Assembly (NCBI RefSeq): GCF_022317005.1
Contig: NZ_CP081006.1
Location: 1,054,001-1,118,000, forward strand
DNA from: Mycobacterium sp. IDR2000157661
GTDB taxonomy: Bacteria > Actinomycetota > Actinomycetes > Mycobacteriales > Mycobacteriaceae
Length of the DNA stretch: 64,000 bases
Direction of reading: 5' to 3'
Positions 8,021 to 18,648 of the stretch are shown in pieces. Within the stretch, counting starts at the first letter, position 1. Every line of letters starts with the position of its first letter. A model generated the notes under the pieces. That model did no database searches. It was given only the letters and a program-made list of their open reading frames with translations, and was not told the DNA's origin. The translations under genes were made by a program, and so were the position numbers.

Positions 8021-9091
8021 CTATCGTCGTGCATTGCGTACGGACGCCCGCACCGAGGCCGCGTTGCCGGCACCGCCGGCGTTGGTCGCTCTGTCGGCAC
8101 TGCCGACGTTCGTCGGATTGCCGGCAGCGGTCGGGCTGTCAGCACCTCCGACGAAGCCGCTTCCGACGGCTTCGCTGTCGAGTTTCCGCAGAATCAGCCC
8201 CTCCCGCAACGCCCAGGGGCAGATGTCCACGCTCTCGATCGCGAGAGCCTTCATGCTCGCCTCGGCGACCAATGCTCCAGCGACGATCTGGGGCGCCCGA
8301 TCGGCACTCACTCCTTCCAATTCCGCACGGTCGGCCGCGGTCATCCTAGAGATGAATGCTATGAGCTGCCGCAACCCGCTGGCAGTCAGCGTCCTCTTGA
8401 CCCGCGGGCCTGCGCCGGAGGGCGCGGCACCGGTGAGCCGGGCCAGCGACCGGAACGTCTTGGAAGTCGCCACCGCCAAGTCCGGGCTGCCCGCCTCGAG
8501 CATCTCGGCGCCGGCGTCGGCGAGCTCGGTGGCCAGCCAGTCCCGCAGCATCGCCACCCGCCGCCTGCCAGGCGGATCGTCGGGCAGCCACTCGCGGGTC
8601 AGCCGGCCGGCGCCCAATGGCAGCGACAGCGCCGCATCCGGTTCCTCGTCGACGCCGTTGGACAGTTCCAGCGAGCCACCGCCGATGTCGATGTTGATGA
8701 TTCGCCCGGCGCTCCACCCGTACCAGCGGCGTACGGCAAGGAACGTCAGCCGCGACTCGTCGACTCCGGTGAGGACCTGCAGCGCCACCCCGGTCTCGGC
8801 GAGCACGCGGGCGAGCAGTTCCTCGGAGTTCTTGGCGTCGCGCACCGCAGAGGTGGCGAACGCCATCAGTTGGGCACACCCGGAACTCCCGGCGATCTTG
8901 GCGAACTCGTCGATGGTGCCGATCAGCTTGTCGGCGCCCTTGCGGGTCAGCTTGCCGTGGCTGTCGATGGCCTCGGCCAGCCTCAGCGAGGCCTTGGTCG
9001 AACTCATCGGCGTCGGGTGCCCGCCGCGCCGCGCGTCCACCACCAACAGGTGAACGGTATTGCTGCCCACGTCGAGCACGCCTAATCGCAC
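8021..9091 (-). CDS. ppx1: Exopolyphosphatase, Ppx/GppA family
   Basis: This is a 356-residue Ppx/GppA phosphatase, corresponding to Rv0496 (PPX1), which removes phosphate from short polyphosphates. The ASKHA fold is visible as [18 protein letters not shown] (phosphate 1), the catalytic-glutamate strand, and [13 protein letters not shown] (phosphate 2). The start is GTG at 9091. The C-terminal 45 or so residues are a low-complexity Gly/Ala/Asn/Thr tail. With SenX3-RegX3 1 kb away and a PPK2 at 29.8 kb, the window holds both polyphosphate synthesis or use and degradation functions. Confidence 0.9.
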   Translation of the reverse strand: MRLGVLDVGSNTVHLLVVDARRGGHPTPMSSTKASLRLAEAIDSHGKLTRKGADKLIGTIDEFAKIAGSSGCAQLMAFATSAVRDAKNSEELLARVLAETGVALQVLTGVDESRLTFLAVRRWYGWSAGRIINIDIGGGSLELSNGVDEEPDAALSLPLGAGRLTREWLPDDPPGRRRVAMLRDWLATELADAGAEMLEAGSPDLAVATSKTFRSLARLTGAAPSGAGPRVKRTLTASGLRQLIAFISRMTAADRAELEGVSADRAPQIVAGALVAEASMKALAIESVDICPWALREGLILRKLDSEAVGSGFVGGADSPTAAGNPTNVGSADRATNAGGAGNAASVRASVRNARR

Positions 9092-9124
9092 TCATCCAAC
9101 TTAATGGGTCTACCGTGGAAAATT

Positions 9125-9934
9125 GTGAGCGCATCGGCGATGAGCCCTCGGGCGAAGAGCAAATCACCTGGGCCAGGAGAGGTCGAACTCGATTTCGCTC
9201 GTGAATGGATTGAGTTCTACGACCCCGATAATCCGGAGCATCTGATCGCCGCGGACATGACCTGGCTGCTGTCCCGCTGGACGTGCGTCTTCGGCACGCC
9301 GGCGTGCAAGGGCACCGTCGAGGGCCGACCTGACGACGGGTGCTGCTCGCACGGTGCGTTCATGTCCGACAAGGACGACATCGCCCGCCTCGACGACGCG
9401 GTGCAGACGCTCACCGACGAGGATTGGCAGTTCCGCGAGAAGGGCCTGGGCAAGAAGGGCTATCTCGAGATGGACTCCTACGACGACAAGCCCAATGAGC
9501 GCACCCGGAAGTACAAGGGCGCGTGCATCTTCCTGAACCGTCCCGGGTTCCCCGGCGGCATCGGATGCGCGCTGCACAGCAAGGCGCTCAAGCTCGGCGT
9601 CGAGCCGTTGACGATGAAGCCGGAGGTGTGCTGGCAACTGCCGATCCGGCGTACCCAGGAGTGGGTGGAGCGACCCGACGGTTCGGAGATCCTGAAGACC
9701 TGGATCACCGAGTACGACCGCCGCGGTTGGGGTGAGGGCGGTCTGGACCTGCACTGGTACTGCACCGGTGACCCGAACGCCCACGTCGGCGCCAAACCGG
9801 TCTGGGAGTCCTACGCGCCCGAACTGACCGAGCTGCTCGGCGCCAAGGCATACGCCGAGCTGGCCGCGATGTGCAAGCGGCGCAGCGGGTTAGGGCTGAT
9901 TGCCGTGCATCCCGCGACCAGGGCTGCCGGGTGA
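9125..9934 (+). CDS. Conserved cysteine-rich protein (Rv0495c-like)
   Basis: The protein is about 269 residues, rich in conserved Cys and His ([53 protein letters not shown]). The pattern suggests an Fe-S or zinc site, as in YkgJ/DUF3109-type proteins. The function is unknown. GTG at 9125, preceded by TGGAAAATT, is preferred over the ATG at 9104, which has no ribosome binding site; ATG 9140 is also possible. The gene is divergent from the ppx1-like gene and translationally coupled to the next gene by a GTGA overlap. Confidence 0.8.
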   Translation: MSASAMSPRAKSKSPGPGEVELDFAREWIEFYDPDNPEHLIAADMTWLLSRWTCVFGTPACKGTVEGRPDDGCCSHGAFMSDKDDIARLDDAVQTLTDEDWQFREKGLGKKGYLEMDSYDDKPNERTRKYKGACIFLNRPGFPGGIGCALHSKALKLGVEPLTMKPEVCWQLPIRRTQEWVERPDGSEILKTWITEYDRRGWGEGGLDLHWYCTGDPNAHVGAKPVWESYAPELTELLGAKAYAELAAMCKRRSGLGLIAVHPATRAAG

Positions 9935-10224
9935 ACCTCTTTCTGTTCCGGTTGATCCCGCCTCGCGCGGACTTCGCGCAGACCATGACCGGGGCCGAGC
10001 AGCAGGCGATGGCCGCGCACATGGAGTACTGGCAGCGTCTGCTGGCCGACGGCCGCGTTGTCGTCTACGGCCCGGTCGCCGACCCCGAGGGCGTGTGGGG
10101 GCTGGGCGTGCTGCGGGCCGCCGACCGCGCCGAGGTGCTGGCGATCGGCGAGAAGGACCCGTCGGTCATCGCCGGTGTCAACGCTTTCGACGTTTTCGAG
10201 ATCATGGACGGCATCACGGGCTAG
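9931..10224 (+). CDS. YciI-family protein
   Basis: This protein has 97 residues and an alpha+beta YCII-related dimeric barrel fold ([15 protein letters not shown], the His in [23 protein letters not shown]). The GTG start overlaps the stop of the upstream gene as GTGA, which fixes the start and implies translational coupling. Members of the family often act as small hydrolase- or dehalogenase-like proteins, and no activity can be assigned here. It converges on regX3 with a 4-base gap. Confidence 0.82.
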   Translation: MNLFLFRLIPPRADFAQTMTGAEQQAMAAHMEYWQRLLADGRVVVYGPVADPEGVWGLGVLRAADRAEVLAIGEKDPSVIAGVNAFDVFEIMDGITG

Positions 10225-10228
10225 CCGG

Positions 10229-10915
10229 CTAGCCCTCGAGTTTGTAGCCGAGGCCGCGCACCGTGACCAGGTGCACCGGATTGGCGGGGTCGGCCTCGAT
10301 CTTGCTGCGTAGCCGCTTCACATGCACGTCAAGGGTTTTGGTGTCGCCCACATAATCCGCGCCCCAAACCCTGTCGATGAGCTGTCCGCGGGTGAGCACC
10401 CGGCCGCTGTTACGCATCAGATACTCGAGCAGATCGAACTCCTTGAGCGGCAACGTGATCTGCTCGCCGTTGACCGACACCACATGGCGCTCGACGTCCA
10501 TCCGGACCGGCCCCGCCTCCAGCACCCCGTCACCGATGCCGGAATCGTCGGCGTCGCTACCGCGGCGCAGCACCGCGCGGATGCGGGCGATCAACTCGCG
10601 CGCCGAGTACGGCTTGGTGACGTAGTCGTCGGCGCCGAGTTCCAGCCCGACGACCTTGTCGATCTCGCTGTCACGTGCGGTCACCATGATGACCGGAACG
10701 CTTGAGCGCGAACGCAACTGCTTACAGACGTCGGTGCCGCTCATGCCGGGCAGCATCAGGTCGAGCAGCACGATGTCGGCGCCGGCCCTGTCGAACTCGG
10801 CCAGCGCCGTCGGCCCGTCGGCCACCACCGTGGCCTCGAAGCCCTCCTTGCGGAGCAGAAAGGCCAGGGGATCAGCCAAGGACTCCTCGTCCTCCACGAT
10901 CAACACACTGGTCAT
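10229..10915 (-). CDS. regX3: Response regulator RegX3
   Basis: RegX3 is the OmpR/PhoB-type regulator of the mycobacterial phosphate-starvation response. The 228 residues have a receiver domain (acidic pocket EDEE near residue 8, phospho-acceptor Asp52 in [10 protein letters not shown], Lys102 or so in [10 protein letters not shown]). A winged-helix DNA-binding domain follows, ending [14 protein letters not shown]. Its ATG overlaps the senX3 stop by 4 bases. The MIRU repeats that separate the pair in M. tuberculosis are absent. Confidence 0.97.
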   Translation of the reverse strand: MTSVLIVEDEESLADPLAFLLRKEGFEATVVADGPTALAEFDRAGADIVLLDLMLPGMSGTDVCKQLRSRSSVPVIMVTARDSEIDKVVGLELGADDYVTKPYSARELIARIRAVLRRGSDADDSGIGDGVLEAGPVRMDVERHVVSVNGEQITLPLKEFDLLEYLMRNSGRVLTRGQLIDRVWGADYVGDTKTLDVHVKRLRSKIEADPANPVHLVTVRGLGYKLEG

Positions 10916-12132
10916 CGGTCTTGGGTGTCCTCTCGTTCGAAGTACCCATCCAGGTCATTGTCTGGCTGGGGATAGGCCGGGATCGACAGGGTGAACGTCG
11001 ATCCCGTTCCCGGCTGACTCCACAGCCGGATGGATCCGTTGTGGTTGGCCGCCACGTGCTTGACGATGGCCAACCCCAACCCGGTGCCACCGGTGGCCCG
11101 GGAACGCGCCTTGTCGACGCGGAAGAACCGCTCGAACACCCGCTCCTGGTCCTCGCGGGCGATGCCGATGCCGCGGTCGGTGACCGCGATCTCGATGTTG
11201 GGGCCGCGTCGCCTGCGGCTGACCGACACCGACGAGCCGTGCGGCGAGTAGGCGATCGCGTTGGAGACCAGGTTCGCGATGGCGGTGACCAGCAGGGCCT
11301 GGTCGCCGAGCACGCGGTAGCCCGACGGGGCGTCGGTGGTGATCGCGATGTCGGCGTTGTCGGCGGCCACCTTGTAGCGCGACAGCGCCTCGGACACCAC
11401 GGTGTCGACGTCCACGGCCTCGAGGTCGGGCAGCCGCTCGGCGCCCTGCAGCCGCGACAGTTCGATCAGCTCGCCCACCATGTCGGCCAGCCGAACCGAT
11501 TCGGCGACCATCTTCTCGGCGAAGCGGCGCACCGTGTCGGGGTCGTCGGCGGAGGCCAGCAGTGCCTCGGCCAGCACACCCATCGCGCCGACCGGGGTCT
11601 TGAGCTCGTGACTGACGTTGGCGACGAAATCCCGGCGCGTCGCCTCCATGCGGGCGTGCTCGGACTGGTCGTCGACGTAGACCACCGCGAAGCGGCGGTC
11701 CCGGGTCGTGAGCAGCCGCACGTGGCCGCGAACCGACCGCGGATACCGCCCGCTGGTCGGAGACCCGGACCGGCCGGGGTGGGCACTCTTGGCCGGCGAG
11801 AGGTCGACCTCGCTGGGTTCACCCGTGGCCAGGGTTCGCTCGACGGCCTTCCAGGCCCGGTCGTCGAGCAGTCGGTCGCGGATGAGACCCAGGTCGCTGG
11901 CCCGATCGTTCGAGTAGACGACGTCACGGAACAGGTCGACCACCACGATCCCCATGGGCGATCGCGAAACGATGTGCTGGAACATCTGAGACACGGTGAG
12001 GTCGGTCTGCGTAGCGGTCCGGCGTCTGCGCTGCGCCAGGCGGGACGTCAGCCCCGCCCCGAGTGCCACACCGACCGCCAGAGCGAGCAGTGCGACTAGC
12101 GCTGCGAGCAGCAGAGCCGATACCACACTCAC
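10912..12132 (-). CDS. senX3: Sensor histidine kinase SenX3
   Basis: SenX3 is the kinase partner of RegX3. The 406 residues contain an N-terminal hydrophobic membrane segment (about 1-30), a basic stop-transfer stretch and a PAS-like domain. The HisKA box is [15 protein letters not shown] with His165 as phospho-acceptor, followed by the N, G1 and G2 boxes of the ATPase domain ([29 protein letters not shown]). The upstream 129 bases hold a candidate RegX3/PHO box. Confidence 0.97.
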   Translation of the reverse strand: MSVVSALLLAALVALLALAVGVALGAGLTSRLAQRRRRTATQTDLTVSQMFQHIVSRSPMGIVVVDLFRDVVYSNDRASDLGLIRDRLLDDRAWKAVERTLATGEPSEVDLSPAKSAHPGRSGSPTSGRYPRSVRGHVRLLTTRDRRFAVVYVDDQSEHARMEATRRDFVANVSHELKTPVGAMGVLAEALLASADDPDTVRRFAEKMVAESVRLADMVGELIELSRLQGAERLPDLEAVDVDTVVSEALSRYKVAADNADIAITTDAPSGYRVLGDQALLVTAIANLVSNAIAYSPHGSSVSVSRRRRGPNIEIAVTDRGIGIAREDQERVFERFFRVDKARSRATGGTGLGLAIVKHVAANHNGSIRLWSQPGTGSTFTLSIPAYPQPDNDLDGYFEREDTQDR

Positions 12133-12223
12133 GCGAAAATCGTACGCACTCGGTGAACGTCATCCCAGCAGCGTGCGGCCAAATCGGGACAAGTCACACA
12201 GCCAATCGGAGGTGTTCGGCGCC

Positions 12224-12243
12224 TGTTCACCCACTGTTTGCCG
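12224..12243. promoter_or_regulatory. Candidate PHO/RegX3 box upstream of senX3
   Basis: GTTCACC and GTTTGCC occur as a direct repeat with an 11-base period (TGTTCACCCACTGTTTGCC). An inverted GGTGAAC sits at 12152-12158. This resembles PHO boxes of PhoP/RegX3-type regulators and would fit autoregulation of senX3-regX3. Confidence 0.5.
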
Positions 12244-12261
12244 AACCTCATGGCGAGTCGC

Positions 12262-13023
12262 CTACTTCGCCCCTTGGGCGGCCACCGCGGCGGCGCCGGC
12301 GGCCGCGGCCTCCGGGTCCAGATAGGTACCGCCCGCGACCGTCGGCTTGAGCTCGGAGTCGAGGTCGTAGCGCAATGGGATGCCGGTGGGGATGTTGAGG
12401 CCGACGACGTCCTCGTCGGACATCCCGTCGAGGTACTTGACCAGCGCGCGCAGCGAGTTGCCGTGCGCCGCGATGAGCACGGTCTTGCCCGCCCGCAGAT
12501 CCGGCTCGATGGTCTCGGTGTAGTACGGCACGAACCGCTCGACGACGTCCTTGAGGCACTCGGTGACCGGCGGACCGCCGGGGATGTCGGCGTACCGGGG
12601 GTCACCGTCCTGGCTGTATCGGCTGCCCGGATCGATGGGCGGCGGCGGGGTGTCGTAGCTGCGCCGCCACGCCATGAACTGTTCCTCGCCGTACTTGTCC
12701 TTGGTCTTGGCCTTGTCCAGGCCCTGTAGCGCGCCGTAGTGCCGCTCGTTGAGGCGCCAGTGCCGGTGTACGGGTATCCAGTGCCTGTCGGCCCTGTCCA
12801 GGGCGATGTTGGCGGTGGTGATCGCGCGGCGCAGCAACGACGTGTAGAGCACATCGGGCTGGCGTTCCAGCTCCTTGATCAGTTCCCCGGCGCGCGCCGC
12901 CTCGTCGCGGCCCTTCTCGGTGAGATCGACGTCGACCCATCCGGTAAACAGGTTCTTCTCGTTCCAGTCGCTCTGGCCGTGGCGGAGCAGGATCAGCGTG
13001 CACTCTCCCCGGGAATCAGACAT
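12262..13023 (-). CDS. gpm1: 2,3-bisphosphoglycerate-dependent phosphoglycerate mutase
   Basis: This enzyme interconverts 3- and 2-phosphoglycerate in glycolysis and gluconeogenesis. The 253 residues begin with the phosphohistidine motif [20 protein letters not shown] (His15) and contain [23 protein letters not shown] and the second catalytic His in [14 protein letters not shown]. Length and motifs match Gpm1 (Rv0489). The gene lies between mshA and the YbjN-like gene upstream and senX3 downstream on the same strand, as in other mycobacteria. Confidence 0.96.
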   Translation of the reverse strand: MSDSRGECTLILLRHGQSDWNEKNLFTGWVDVDLTEKGRDEAARAGELIKELERQPDVLYTSLLRRAITTANIALDRADRHWIPVHRHWRLNERHYGALQGLDKAKTKDKYGEEQFMAWRRSYDTPPPPIDPGSRYSQDGDPRYADIPGGPPVTECLKDVVERFVPYYTETIEPDLRAGKTVLIAAHGNSLRALVKYLDGMSDEDVVGLNIPTGIPLRYDLDSELKPTVAGGTYLDPEAAAAGAAAVAAQGAK

Positions 13024-13033
13024 GGCATCGAGA

Positions 13034-13582
13034 CTATCCCGAGCCGGACCCGTTCCTCTTGCCGTCCGCCTCGTCCTCGTTGTCGATCAGGTGGGCGAAC
13101 GCCTCCAGGTTCTTCAGCGATTCACCACGCGACACCCGCCACTCCCACTCCTTCTGGATCGACGAGCGGAAACCCAGTTCCAGCAACGTGTTGAAATCGG
13201 TGTCGACGGCCTCGAGGATCTGCCCGAGCACGCGGTCGACCTCGTCGGGGGTGACCGAGCTCAGCGACATCCGGCCGACGAGGTAGATGTCGCCGACGTT
13301 GTCCAGGGTGTATGAGACGCCGTAGAGCCTGCGGTTGCGCTTGAGCAGGAACCGGTACACACCCTCGAGGTTCTCGTCCGGCCGGCGGCAGACGAAGGCC
13401 TCCATGCGCACCGAGTGCTCGCCGATGGACATGATCGTGTTGGTCACCAGGCGCCGCTCGCCCGGCAGTTCGACGATGATGCCGGGCAGCCCGCCGTGCG
13501 CCCCGTCGTGGCGCGTGCAGACCAGGCCGCTCTCCTTGCAGGCATCGACGATCACCTGTTCGGCATTGACGCTCGTACTCAC
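13034..13582 (-). CDS. YbjN-domain protein (Rv0487-like)
   Basis: The protein has 182 residues. The start is the GTG at 13582, which overlaps the mshA stop as GTGA; the longer upstream frame lies inside mshA and is rejected. The protein carries a YbjN/type III secretion chaperone-like fold ([47 protein letters not shown]). It ends in an acidic then Lys/Gly/Ser tail. The function is unknown. Coupling to mshA suggests coexpression with mycothiol synthesis. Confidence 0.88.
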   Translation of the reverse strand: MSTSVNAEQVIVDACKESGLVCTRHDGAHGGLPGIIVELPGERRLVTNTIMSIGEHSVRMEAFVCRRPDENLEGVYRFLLKRNRRLYGVSYTLDNVGDIYLVGRMSLSSVTPDEVDRVLGQILEAVDTDFNTLLELGFRSSIQKEWEWRVSRGESLKNLEAFAHLIDNEDEADGKRNGSGSG

Positions 13583-14889
13583 GCGCGCACCCCCCGTCGC
13601 CTGGTGAATCGGCGACCGGTGCGACGCGGCTCCCGCGGCTGGTGGCGCGAGCGGTAGTCGGCGATGGCGCGCCCGTAGCCGGCCAGCAGCGCGTCGACCG
13701 TGTGCGTCCACGAGAACCCGGCTGCGTGCGTGACGGCAGCGGCGGCCATGGCGTCGGCGCCGCGGCCCAGCAGGTCATCGATCGCGTGCGCCCAGTCCCC
13801 CTCGTCATGGCCGTCCACCAGAGTGCCGGTGACGCCGTCGCGCACCGCGACCGGCAGGCCGCCGACCGCCGCCGCGACCACGGGTGTCCCACACGCCTGC
13901 GCCTCGAGAGCGACCAGACCGAACGACTCCGAGTAACTGGGCACCGCCACCAGGTCGGCGGCCCGGTACACGTTCACCAGCTGTGCGCGAGACTGCGGCG
14001 GCAGGAACGTCACCCGGTCCGAGATACCCAGTTCAACGGCCAGGCGAATCAACCCGTCCGGCGCCTGGAGCCCTGAGCCCGACGCACCACCGGCAACCAG
14101 CACCCGCACACCGGGCAGTTTGGCGACGGCGCGCAGCGCGACATCGGGCGCTTTCAGCGGCTGGATGCGCCCGACGAACGCCACGAGCTGCTCATCGGCG
14201 TGGAGCCCCAGCGCCGCGCGGGCGGCACGCCGGTCACCGGGCGTGAACGTGTCCAGGTCGACACCCGGATGCACGACGTCGATACGGGCCGGATCTGCGT
14301 GGTGCACCGAAACCATCTGTTGCGCTTCGTGTTCGGTGTTGACAATCAACCGGTCGGCCTCGTCGACCACCTGCTGCTCCCCCACCTCGCGCAGCGGCGG
14401 TTCGGGTGCGTCCCCCTCGGCCAGCGAGGCGTTCTTGACCGCGGCCAGCGTGTGGGCGGTGTGCACCAGCGGCACGGCCCAGCGATCGCGGGCCAGCCAG
14501 CCGACCTGACCGGACAGCCAGTAGTGCGAGTGCACGATGTCGTAGTAGCCGGGTTCGTGAGTGGCCTCGGCGCGCAGCACGCCGGCGGTGAACGCGCACA
14601 ACTGGGTGGGCAGGTCGTACTTGTCGAGTCCCTCGAACGGGCCTGCCACCACGTTGCGCACCAGCACGCCGGGCGCTACCCGCACGCTCGCCGGGTCGGA
14701 CGACGAGGTCGCGCGCGTGAAGATCTCCACCTCCACGCCGCGGCGGGCCATCTGCAGCGCGGTCTGAAGGACGTAGACGTTCATCCCGCCCGCGTCGCCG
14801 GTGCCCGGCTGGGCCAGCGGCGACGTGTGCACCGACAGCACCGCCACGCGTCTCGGGACCGGAAGGGACGATTCCGTTGCTGGGCGCAC
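13579..14889 (-). CDS. mshA: D-inositol-3-phosphate glycosyltransferase MshA
   Basis: MshA transfers GlcNAc from UDP-GlcNAc to 1L-myo-inositol-1-phosphate, the first committed step of mycothiol synthesis. The 436 residues form a GT-B family 4 glycosyltransferase. The N-terminal acceptor side contains [20 protein letters not shown] and [14 protein letters not shown]. The C-terminal donor side contains [11 protein letters not shown] and the EX7E motif [19 protein letters not shown]. The start is GTG at 14889. The basic C-terminal tail ([15 protein letters not shown]) is short and variable. Confidence 0.96.
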   Translation of the reverse strand: MRPATESSLPVPRRVAVLSVHTSPLAQPGTGDAGGMNVYVLQTALQMARRGVEVEIFTRATSSSDPASVRVAPGVLVRNVVAGPFEGLDKYDLPTQLCAFTAGVLRAEATHEPGYYDIVHSHYWLSGQVGWLARDRWAVPLVHTAHTLAAVKNASLAEGDAPEPPLREVGEQQVVDEADRLIVNTEHEAQQMVSVHHADPARIDVVHPGVDLDTFTPGDRRAARAALGLHADEQLVAFVGRIQPLKAPDVALRAVAKLPGVRVLVAGGASGSGLQAPDGLIRLAVELGISDRVTFLPPQSRAQLVNVYRAADLVAVPSYSESFGLVALEAQACGTPVVAAAVGGLPVAVRDGVTGTLVDGHDEGDWAHAIDDLLGRGADAMAAAAVTHAAGFSWTHTVDALLAGYGRAIADYRSRHQPREPRRTGRRFTRRRGVRA

Positions 14890-14972
14890 ACAGTCATGTC
14901 TACACCCCTGAGCAGAAGTGGCCCCGCAGACCGTGGCCGGAAGTGGTCCGGAGGCTGATTAGAGTTGGGCGG

Positions 14973-15731
14973 ATGACCGTTACGGGACGCGACGGACGGG
15001 TCGCGGTGGTGACCGGTGCGAGCGCCGGCATCGGTGAGGCGACCGCCAGAACGCTTGCCGGGCAGGGGTTCCACGTCGTCTGTGTGGCGCGCCGAGCCGA
15101 GCCGGTCAACGCGCTCGCCGAGGAGATCGGGGGCACCGCGATCGTGGCCGACGTCACCTCCGAGGAGGCGGTCACGGCGCTGGCCGACAGCATCGACCGG
15201 GTGGACCTGCTGGTCAACAACGCCGGCGGTGCCCGCGGTCTGGAACCGATCGCCGAGGCCGACATCGACAACTGGCGGTGGATGTGGGAGGCCAACGTGC
15301 TCGGCACGCTGCGGGTGACACGCGCGCTGCTGCCGAAGCTGATCGACTCCGGCGACGGGCTGATCGTCACCGTCACCTCCATCGCAGCGGTGGAGATCTA
15401 TGACAACGGCGGGGGCTACACCTCGGCCAAACACGCGCAGGGCGTGCTGCACCGCACCCTGCGCAGCGAGCTGTTCGGAAAACCCGTGCGCCTCACCGAG
15501 GTTGCGCCCGGGATGGTCAAAACGGACTTCTCGCTCAATCGGTTCGACGGCGACCAGGAGCGAGCCGCCAAGGTGTACGAGGGCGTCACGCCGCTGGTGG
15601 CGCAGGACATCGCCGAGGTGATCGGTTTCGTCGCGAGCCGGCCCTCGCACGTCGACCTGGATCTGATCGTGGTCCGACCGCGCGATCAGGTCACCGGCGC
15701 GAGCGGGTCACGCTTCAACCGCCACAACTAG
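14973..15731 (+). CDS. Short-chain dehydrogenase/reductase (Rv0484c-like)
   Basis: The protein has 252 residues of classical SDR type: TGASAGIG cofactor loop, NNAGG, catalytic Ser in VTVTSIA and YTSAKHAQ (Tyr-x3-Lys). The N-terminal half resembles YdfG-type serine/3-hydroxy acid dehydrogenases, but the substrate is unknown. ATG at 14973 follows a GGGCGG, and the longer frame upstream is not supported. The gene is divergent from mshA and convergent with lprQ; the two 3' ends share the CTAG stop. Confidence 0.88.
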   Translation: MTVTGRDGRVAVVTGASAGIGEATARTLAGQGFHVVCVARRAEPVNALAEEIGGTAIVADVTSEEAVTALADSIDRVDLLVNNAGGARGLEPIAEADIDNWRWMWEANVLGTLRVTRALLPKLIDSGDGLIVTVTSIAAVEIYDNGGGYTSAKHAQGVLHRTLRSELFGKPVRLTEVAPGMVKTDFSLNRFDGDQERAAKVYEGVTPLVAQDIAEVIGFVASRPSHVDLDLIVVRPRDQVTGASGSRFNRHN

Positions 15732-17008
15732 CGGCCGGGGCCGTTGACCGGCTGCGGTGCACCCGACGGCGTCGCAGGCGCCGTGCTCGGCAGCCGCGGG
15801 GCCTCCTGATCGCTGAGCGCCGACATCGCCTTCCACTCCTCCCACGGCACTGCCCAGTCCCAGATGTCGCCGTCGGCGTAGGACAGCTGGATCCGGGTGC
15901 CCGTGACCTCGACGGGGTCGCCGTACATCGCGGCATGGAAGTACCGCTCGGCATCGGCGAGGGAGAGGTTGATGCAGCCGTTGGTGACGTTGCTGCTGCC
16001 CTGCGCACCGAGGCTGGCGGGGTTGGCGTGAATGAACTCGCCGTTGTTGGAGATCCGCACCGACCACCGCTCGCGCAGGTTGTAGTAGCCCGCGGCCGGA
16101 TTGGACATATAGAAGTCCTCGTACTTCTCGGTGACCACGTGGATTCCGCTGCGGGTGACGTTGCGGTCGAGGTCACCCTCGCCATAGCTGCAGGGGAAGT
16201 CCATGATCACCGCGTCCGACGCGTCCAGCACCCGCAGGCGGTGTGACGGTGCGTCGGCCTTGACCACCTGGCGACGGCCGGTCTCGAAGCTCAGCGTCAC
16301 GTCCTGCGCGCCGTAGGCGCCGTCGCCGAACGGAACACCGTAGAGCCTGGCGTCGACGTGCACCTTGGTGTTCGCCGGGTAGTAGTCGCGGGTGCGAAAG
16401 TGCACGCGGGACCCGCCGACCTCGTCGGGCAGCCACGCCCAGCTGCCCTCGACGGCCGGTTCGGTGGTCACCGTCAACGCCTTCTCGACCGACGCCTTGT
16501 CGCTGATCGATGCGTCGAACTGGATGATGATCGGCGCCGCGACACCGACGACCTGCCCGTCGGCCAGCTGGAACCGGCCGTTCACCTGCTTGGTGGGCTG
16601 GATGGTGGTGAAGCTGCCCGCGACGGGCACGGCCTTGCCGTCGTGGCCGACTACCGAACCGTCCCAGGTGTATTCGACGCCGTAGCCGAGCGGCTCGCTG
16701 GTCTGGAAGGCGGTGCGGTCACGGTTCAGTGCGCCTGCGACGACCTTGCCTTCGGGGTTGGTCAGCCGGACGCGCTGGAACCAGCCGTCGCTGACCTCGA
16801 CGGCGACCGGCGCGGTCGGTGGGATGTCGGTGGCGGCGTTCGCCGGCTCGAAGCGCAGCGACGGCGCGGGCACCGCCTCCTGCGCCGCCGACGGGTCGTT
16901 CGAATCGGTCATGCACGCGGCCAGCGCACCCGGAGCCACGACCCCGACTGCCAGGGCCGTAAGCGCGCGCCGCCGATTGAACGACGGCAGGGGTCCAGGG
17001 GTGCTCAC
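15728..17008 (-). CDS. lprQ: L,D-transpeptidase lipoprotein LprQ (LdtMt5-like)
   Basis: LprQ makes 3-3 peptidoglycan cross-links outside the membrane. The 426 residues have a basic N-terminus, a hydrophobic signal and lipobox GALAAC (lipidated Cys32), then Ig-like domains and a YkuD domain. The catalytic region reads [10 protein letters not shown] then [20 protein letters not shown]. The usual SHGCxN motif is therefore NGCIN, a variant I associate with the LdtMt5 group. The C-terminus is Pro/Ala/Ser-rich. It is downstream of murB, another wall gene, by 15 bases. Confidence 0.93.
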   Translation of the reverse strand: MSTPGPLPSFNRRRALTALAVGVVAPGALAACMTDSNDPSAAQEAVPAPSLRFEPANAATDIPPTAPVAVEVSDGWFQRVRLTNPEGKVVAGALNRDRTAFQTSEPLGYGVEYTWDGSVVGHDGKAVPVAGSFTTIQPTKQVNGRFQLADGQVVGVAAPIIIQFDASISDKASVEKALTVTTEPAVEGSWAWLPDEVGGSRVHFRTRDYYPANTKVHVDARLYGVPFGDGAYGAQDVTLSFETGRRQVVKADAPSHRLRVLDASDAVIMDFPCSYGEGDLDRNVTRSGIHVVTEKYEDFYMSNPAAGYYNLRERWSVRISNNGEFIHANPASLGAQGSSNVTNGCINLSLADAERYFHAAMYGDPVEVTGTRIQLSYADGDIWDWAVPWEEWKAMSALSDQEAPRLPSTAPATPSGAPQPVNGPGR

Positions 17009-17023
17009 GTGGATCCAGCGTAC

Positions 17024-18088
17024 CTAGAGCGAACACCCCACCAGGGCAGGCTCGGGTGTGAGTTCGATCCCGAATCTTGTTCGCACACCGTCTCGTACCG
17101 TCCTGGCCAGCGCGAGCACGTCGGCGGTGGTGGCCCCGCCGCGGTTGGTCAGCGCCAGGGCGTGCTTGGTGGACAGCCGGGCGACGGCGCCCTCGCCCGG
17201 ATAGCCCTTGCCGAACCCGGCGCGCTCGACGAGCCAGCCCGCGGCCAGCTTGACCCCGTCGGCGGCCGGGAAATTGGGCACCGGGCCGTCCTGCTCGGCG
17301 CGGATCCGCTCGAAGTCGGCGGCCGAGACGACGGGGTTGGTGAAGAACGAGCCGACACTCCAGGTGTCGCGGTCCGGGTCGGGGCCGCCGTCGATGACCA
17401 TGCCCTTGCGGCCGCGCAGCCGCAGCACGGCCTCGCGCACTGCGACCGGGTCGGTGCGCGAGCCCTGCTCGGCACCCAGGGTGTCGGCCAGTTCGCGGTA
17501 GCGCAGCGGTGCGCTGCGCCCGTCGGGATCGAGCCTGAACTCCACCTCGAGCACGATCGCGTCATGCGAGTGCTTGAGGACGCTGGTGCGGTAGCCGAAC
17601 CCCAACTCCTCGGGAAGCACCCAGCGGTCGTCACCGCTGCGACGGTCCAGCAGCCGCACCCGCCGGATGGTGTCGGCGACCTCGGTTCCGTATGCGCCGA
17701 CGTTCTGCACCGGCGTCGCGCCCGTGGAGCCGGGGATGCCCGACAGACACTCCAGTCCGCCGAGGCCATGCGCCAGCGACGTGACGACCACGTCGTCCCA
17801 GACCGTGCCGGCCTCGGCGCGCACGACGTCGCCGACGACGGTGATCTCGGTGTTGACCAGATGGATCACGGTGAGGTCGGTCAGCGTGTCGGACAGCACC
17901 ACGTTGGATCCACCCGCGAGCACGAGGGCGTCGTCGTCGGGTCCGAGTGCGCGCACCACGTCGATCACCTTGCCGGTGGTGTCGCATGTGATGAGCCGTC
18001 GCGCAACGGGTCCGACGTGCAGGGTGGTCAGCGGCGCCAGTGGCACGTCGTACTCGACGCACGCACCCCCTAGCTGCGAAGTCACCAC
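17024..18088 (-). CDS. murB: UDP-N-acetylenolpyruvoylglucosamine reductase MurB
   Basis: MurB is an FAD enzyme that reduces UDP-GlcNAc-enolpyruvate to UDP-MurNAc with NADPH in early peptidoglycan synthesis. The 354 residues show the FAD-binding [28 protein letters not shown], the RYRELAD stretch, the catalytic serine region GSFFTNPVV, and the C-terminal [20 protein letters not shown]. Length and order of motifs match type I MurB. It is cotranscribed with lprQ. Confidence 0.96.
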   Translation of the reverse strand: MVTSQLGGACVEYDVPLAPLTTLHVGPVARRLITCDTTGKVIDVVRALGPDDDALVLAGGSNVVLSDTLTDLTVIHLVNTEITVVGDVVRAEAGTVWDDVVVTSLAHGLGGLECLSGIPGSTGATPVQNVGAYGTEVADTIRRVRLLDRRSGDDRWVLPEELGFGYRTSVLKHSHDAIVLEVEFRLDPDGRSAPLRYRELADTLGAEQGSRTDPVAVREAVLRLRGRKGMVIDGGPDPDRDTWSVGSFFTNPVVSAADFERIRAEQDGPVPNFPAADGVKLAAGWLVERAGFGKGYPGEGAVARLSTKHALALTNRGGATTADVLALARTVRDGVRTRFGIELTPEPALVGCSL

Positions 18089-18114
18089 GGGCGGTAACGG
18101 TAGCGTGGCGAGCT

Positions 18115-18627
18115 ATGCCACGTTCATTCGACATGGCCACCGAGTACGGCGGCAGCGTCGAACAGGTGCACCGGGCGTTCCGCGACGAACGGTACTGGAT
18201 GGCCCGGCTGACCGACTCCGGCGCGGACGACTACTCGCTGGAAGCGTTGGTCGTCGACGACGGCGGCGGCATCGACGTCGTCACGACACAGCGGATTCTG
18301 GCCCACCGACTGCCCGGGGTCGTGCAGCAGTTCCACCGCGGCGAGCTACGCCTGCTCCGGGAAGAGACGTGGTCGCCGATCGCGGGCGGGAAGGCGGCGG
18401 CGGCGATCACCCTGACGATCGACGGTGCGCCTGCGACGCTGAGCGGCAGCGCCGAACTGGTTCCGATCCAGGACGGGCAGCGGTCACGGCTGGACTTCCA
18501 CGCCGAGGTCGAGGTGCGGGTGCCGCTCGTCGGCGGCAAGATCGAGAACTTCATCGGCAGCCAACTGGTCGACCTGCTGATCGCCGAACAGCGCTTCACC
18601 ACGCTGTGGATCGCCGAGAACGCCTAG
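18115..18627 (+). CDS. DUF2505 protein (Rv0481c-like), first of a tandem pair
   Basis: The protein has 170 residues. The ATG at 18115 is used; the longer frame upstream overlaps the divergent murB promoter. The sequence is SRPBCC/START-like: an N-terminal MATEYGGSVEQVHRAFRDERYW, a long beta-rich middle and a C-terminal helix VGGKIENFIGSQLVDLLIAEQRFTTLWI. The family probably binds a hydrophobic ligand, but no function is established. A paralog follows after 21 bases. Confidence 0.85.
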   Translation: MPRSFDMATEYGGSVEQVHRAFRDERYWMARLTDSGADDYSLEALVVDDGGGIDVVTTQRILAHRLPGVVQQFHRGELRLLREETWSPIAGGKAAAAITLTIDGAPATLSGSAELVPIQDGQRSRLDFHAEVEVRVPLVGGKIENFIGSQLVDLLIAEQRFTTLWIAENA

Positions 18628-18648
18628 CCGGTCGGTAACCTGGGTTTC

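Noticed and set aside
9125..9162. GATGAGCCCTCGGGCGAAGAGC near the start of the Rv0495c-like gene as another copy of the dispersed repeat
   Set aside because: It has mismatches in the central palindrome and encodes the conserved N-terminus, so coincidence is likely.
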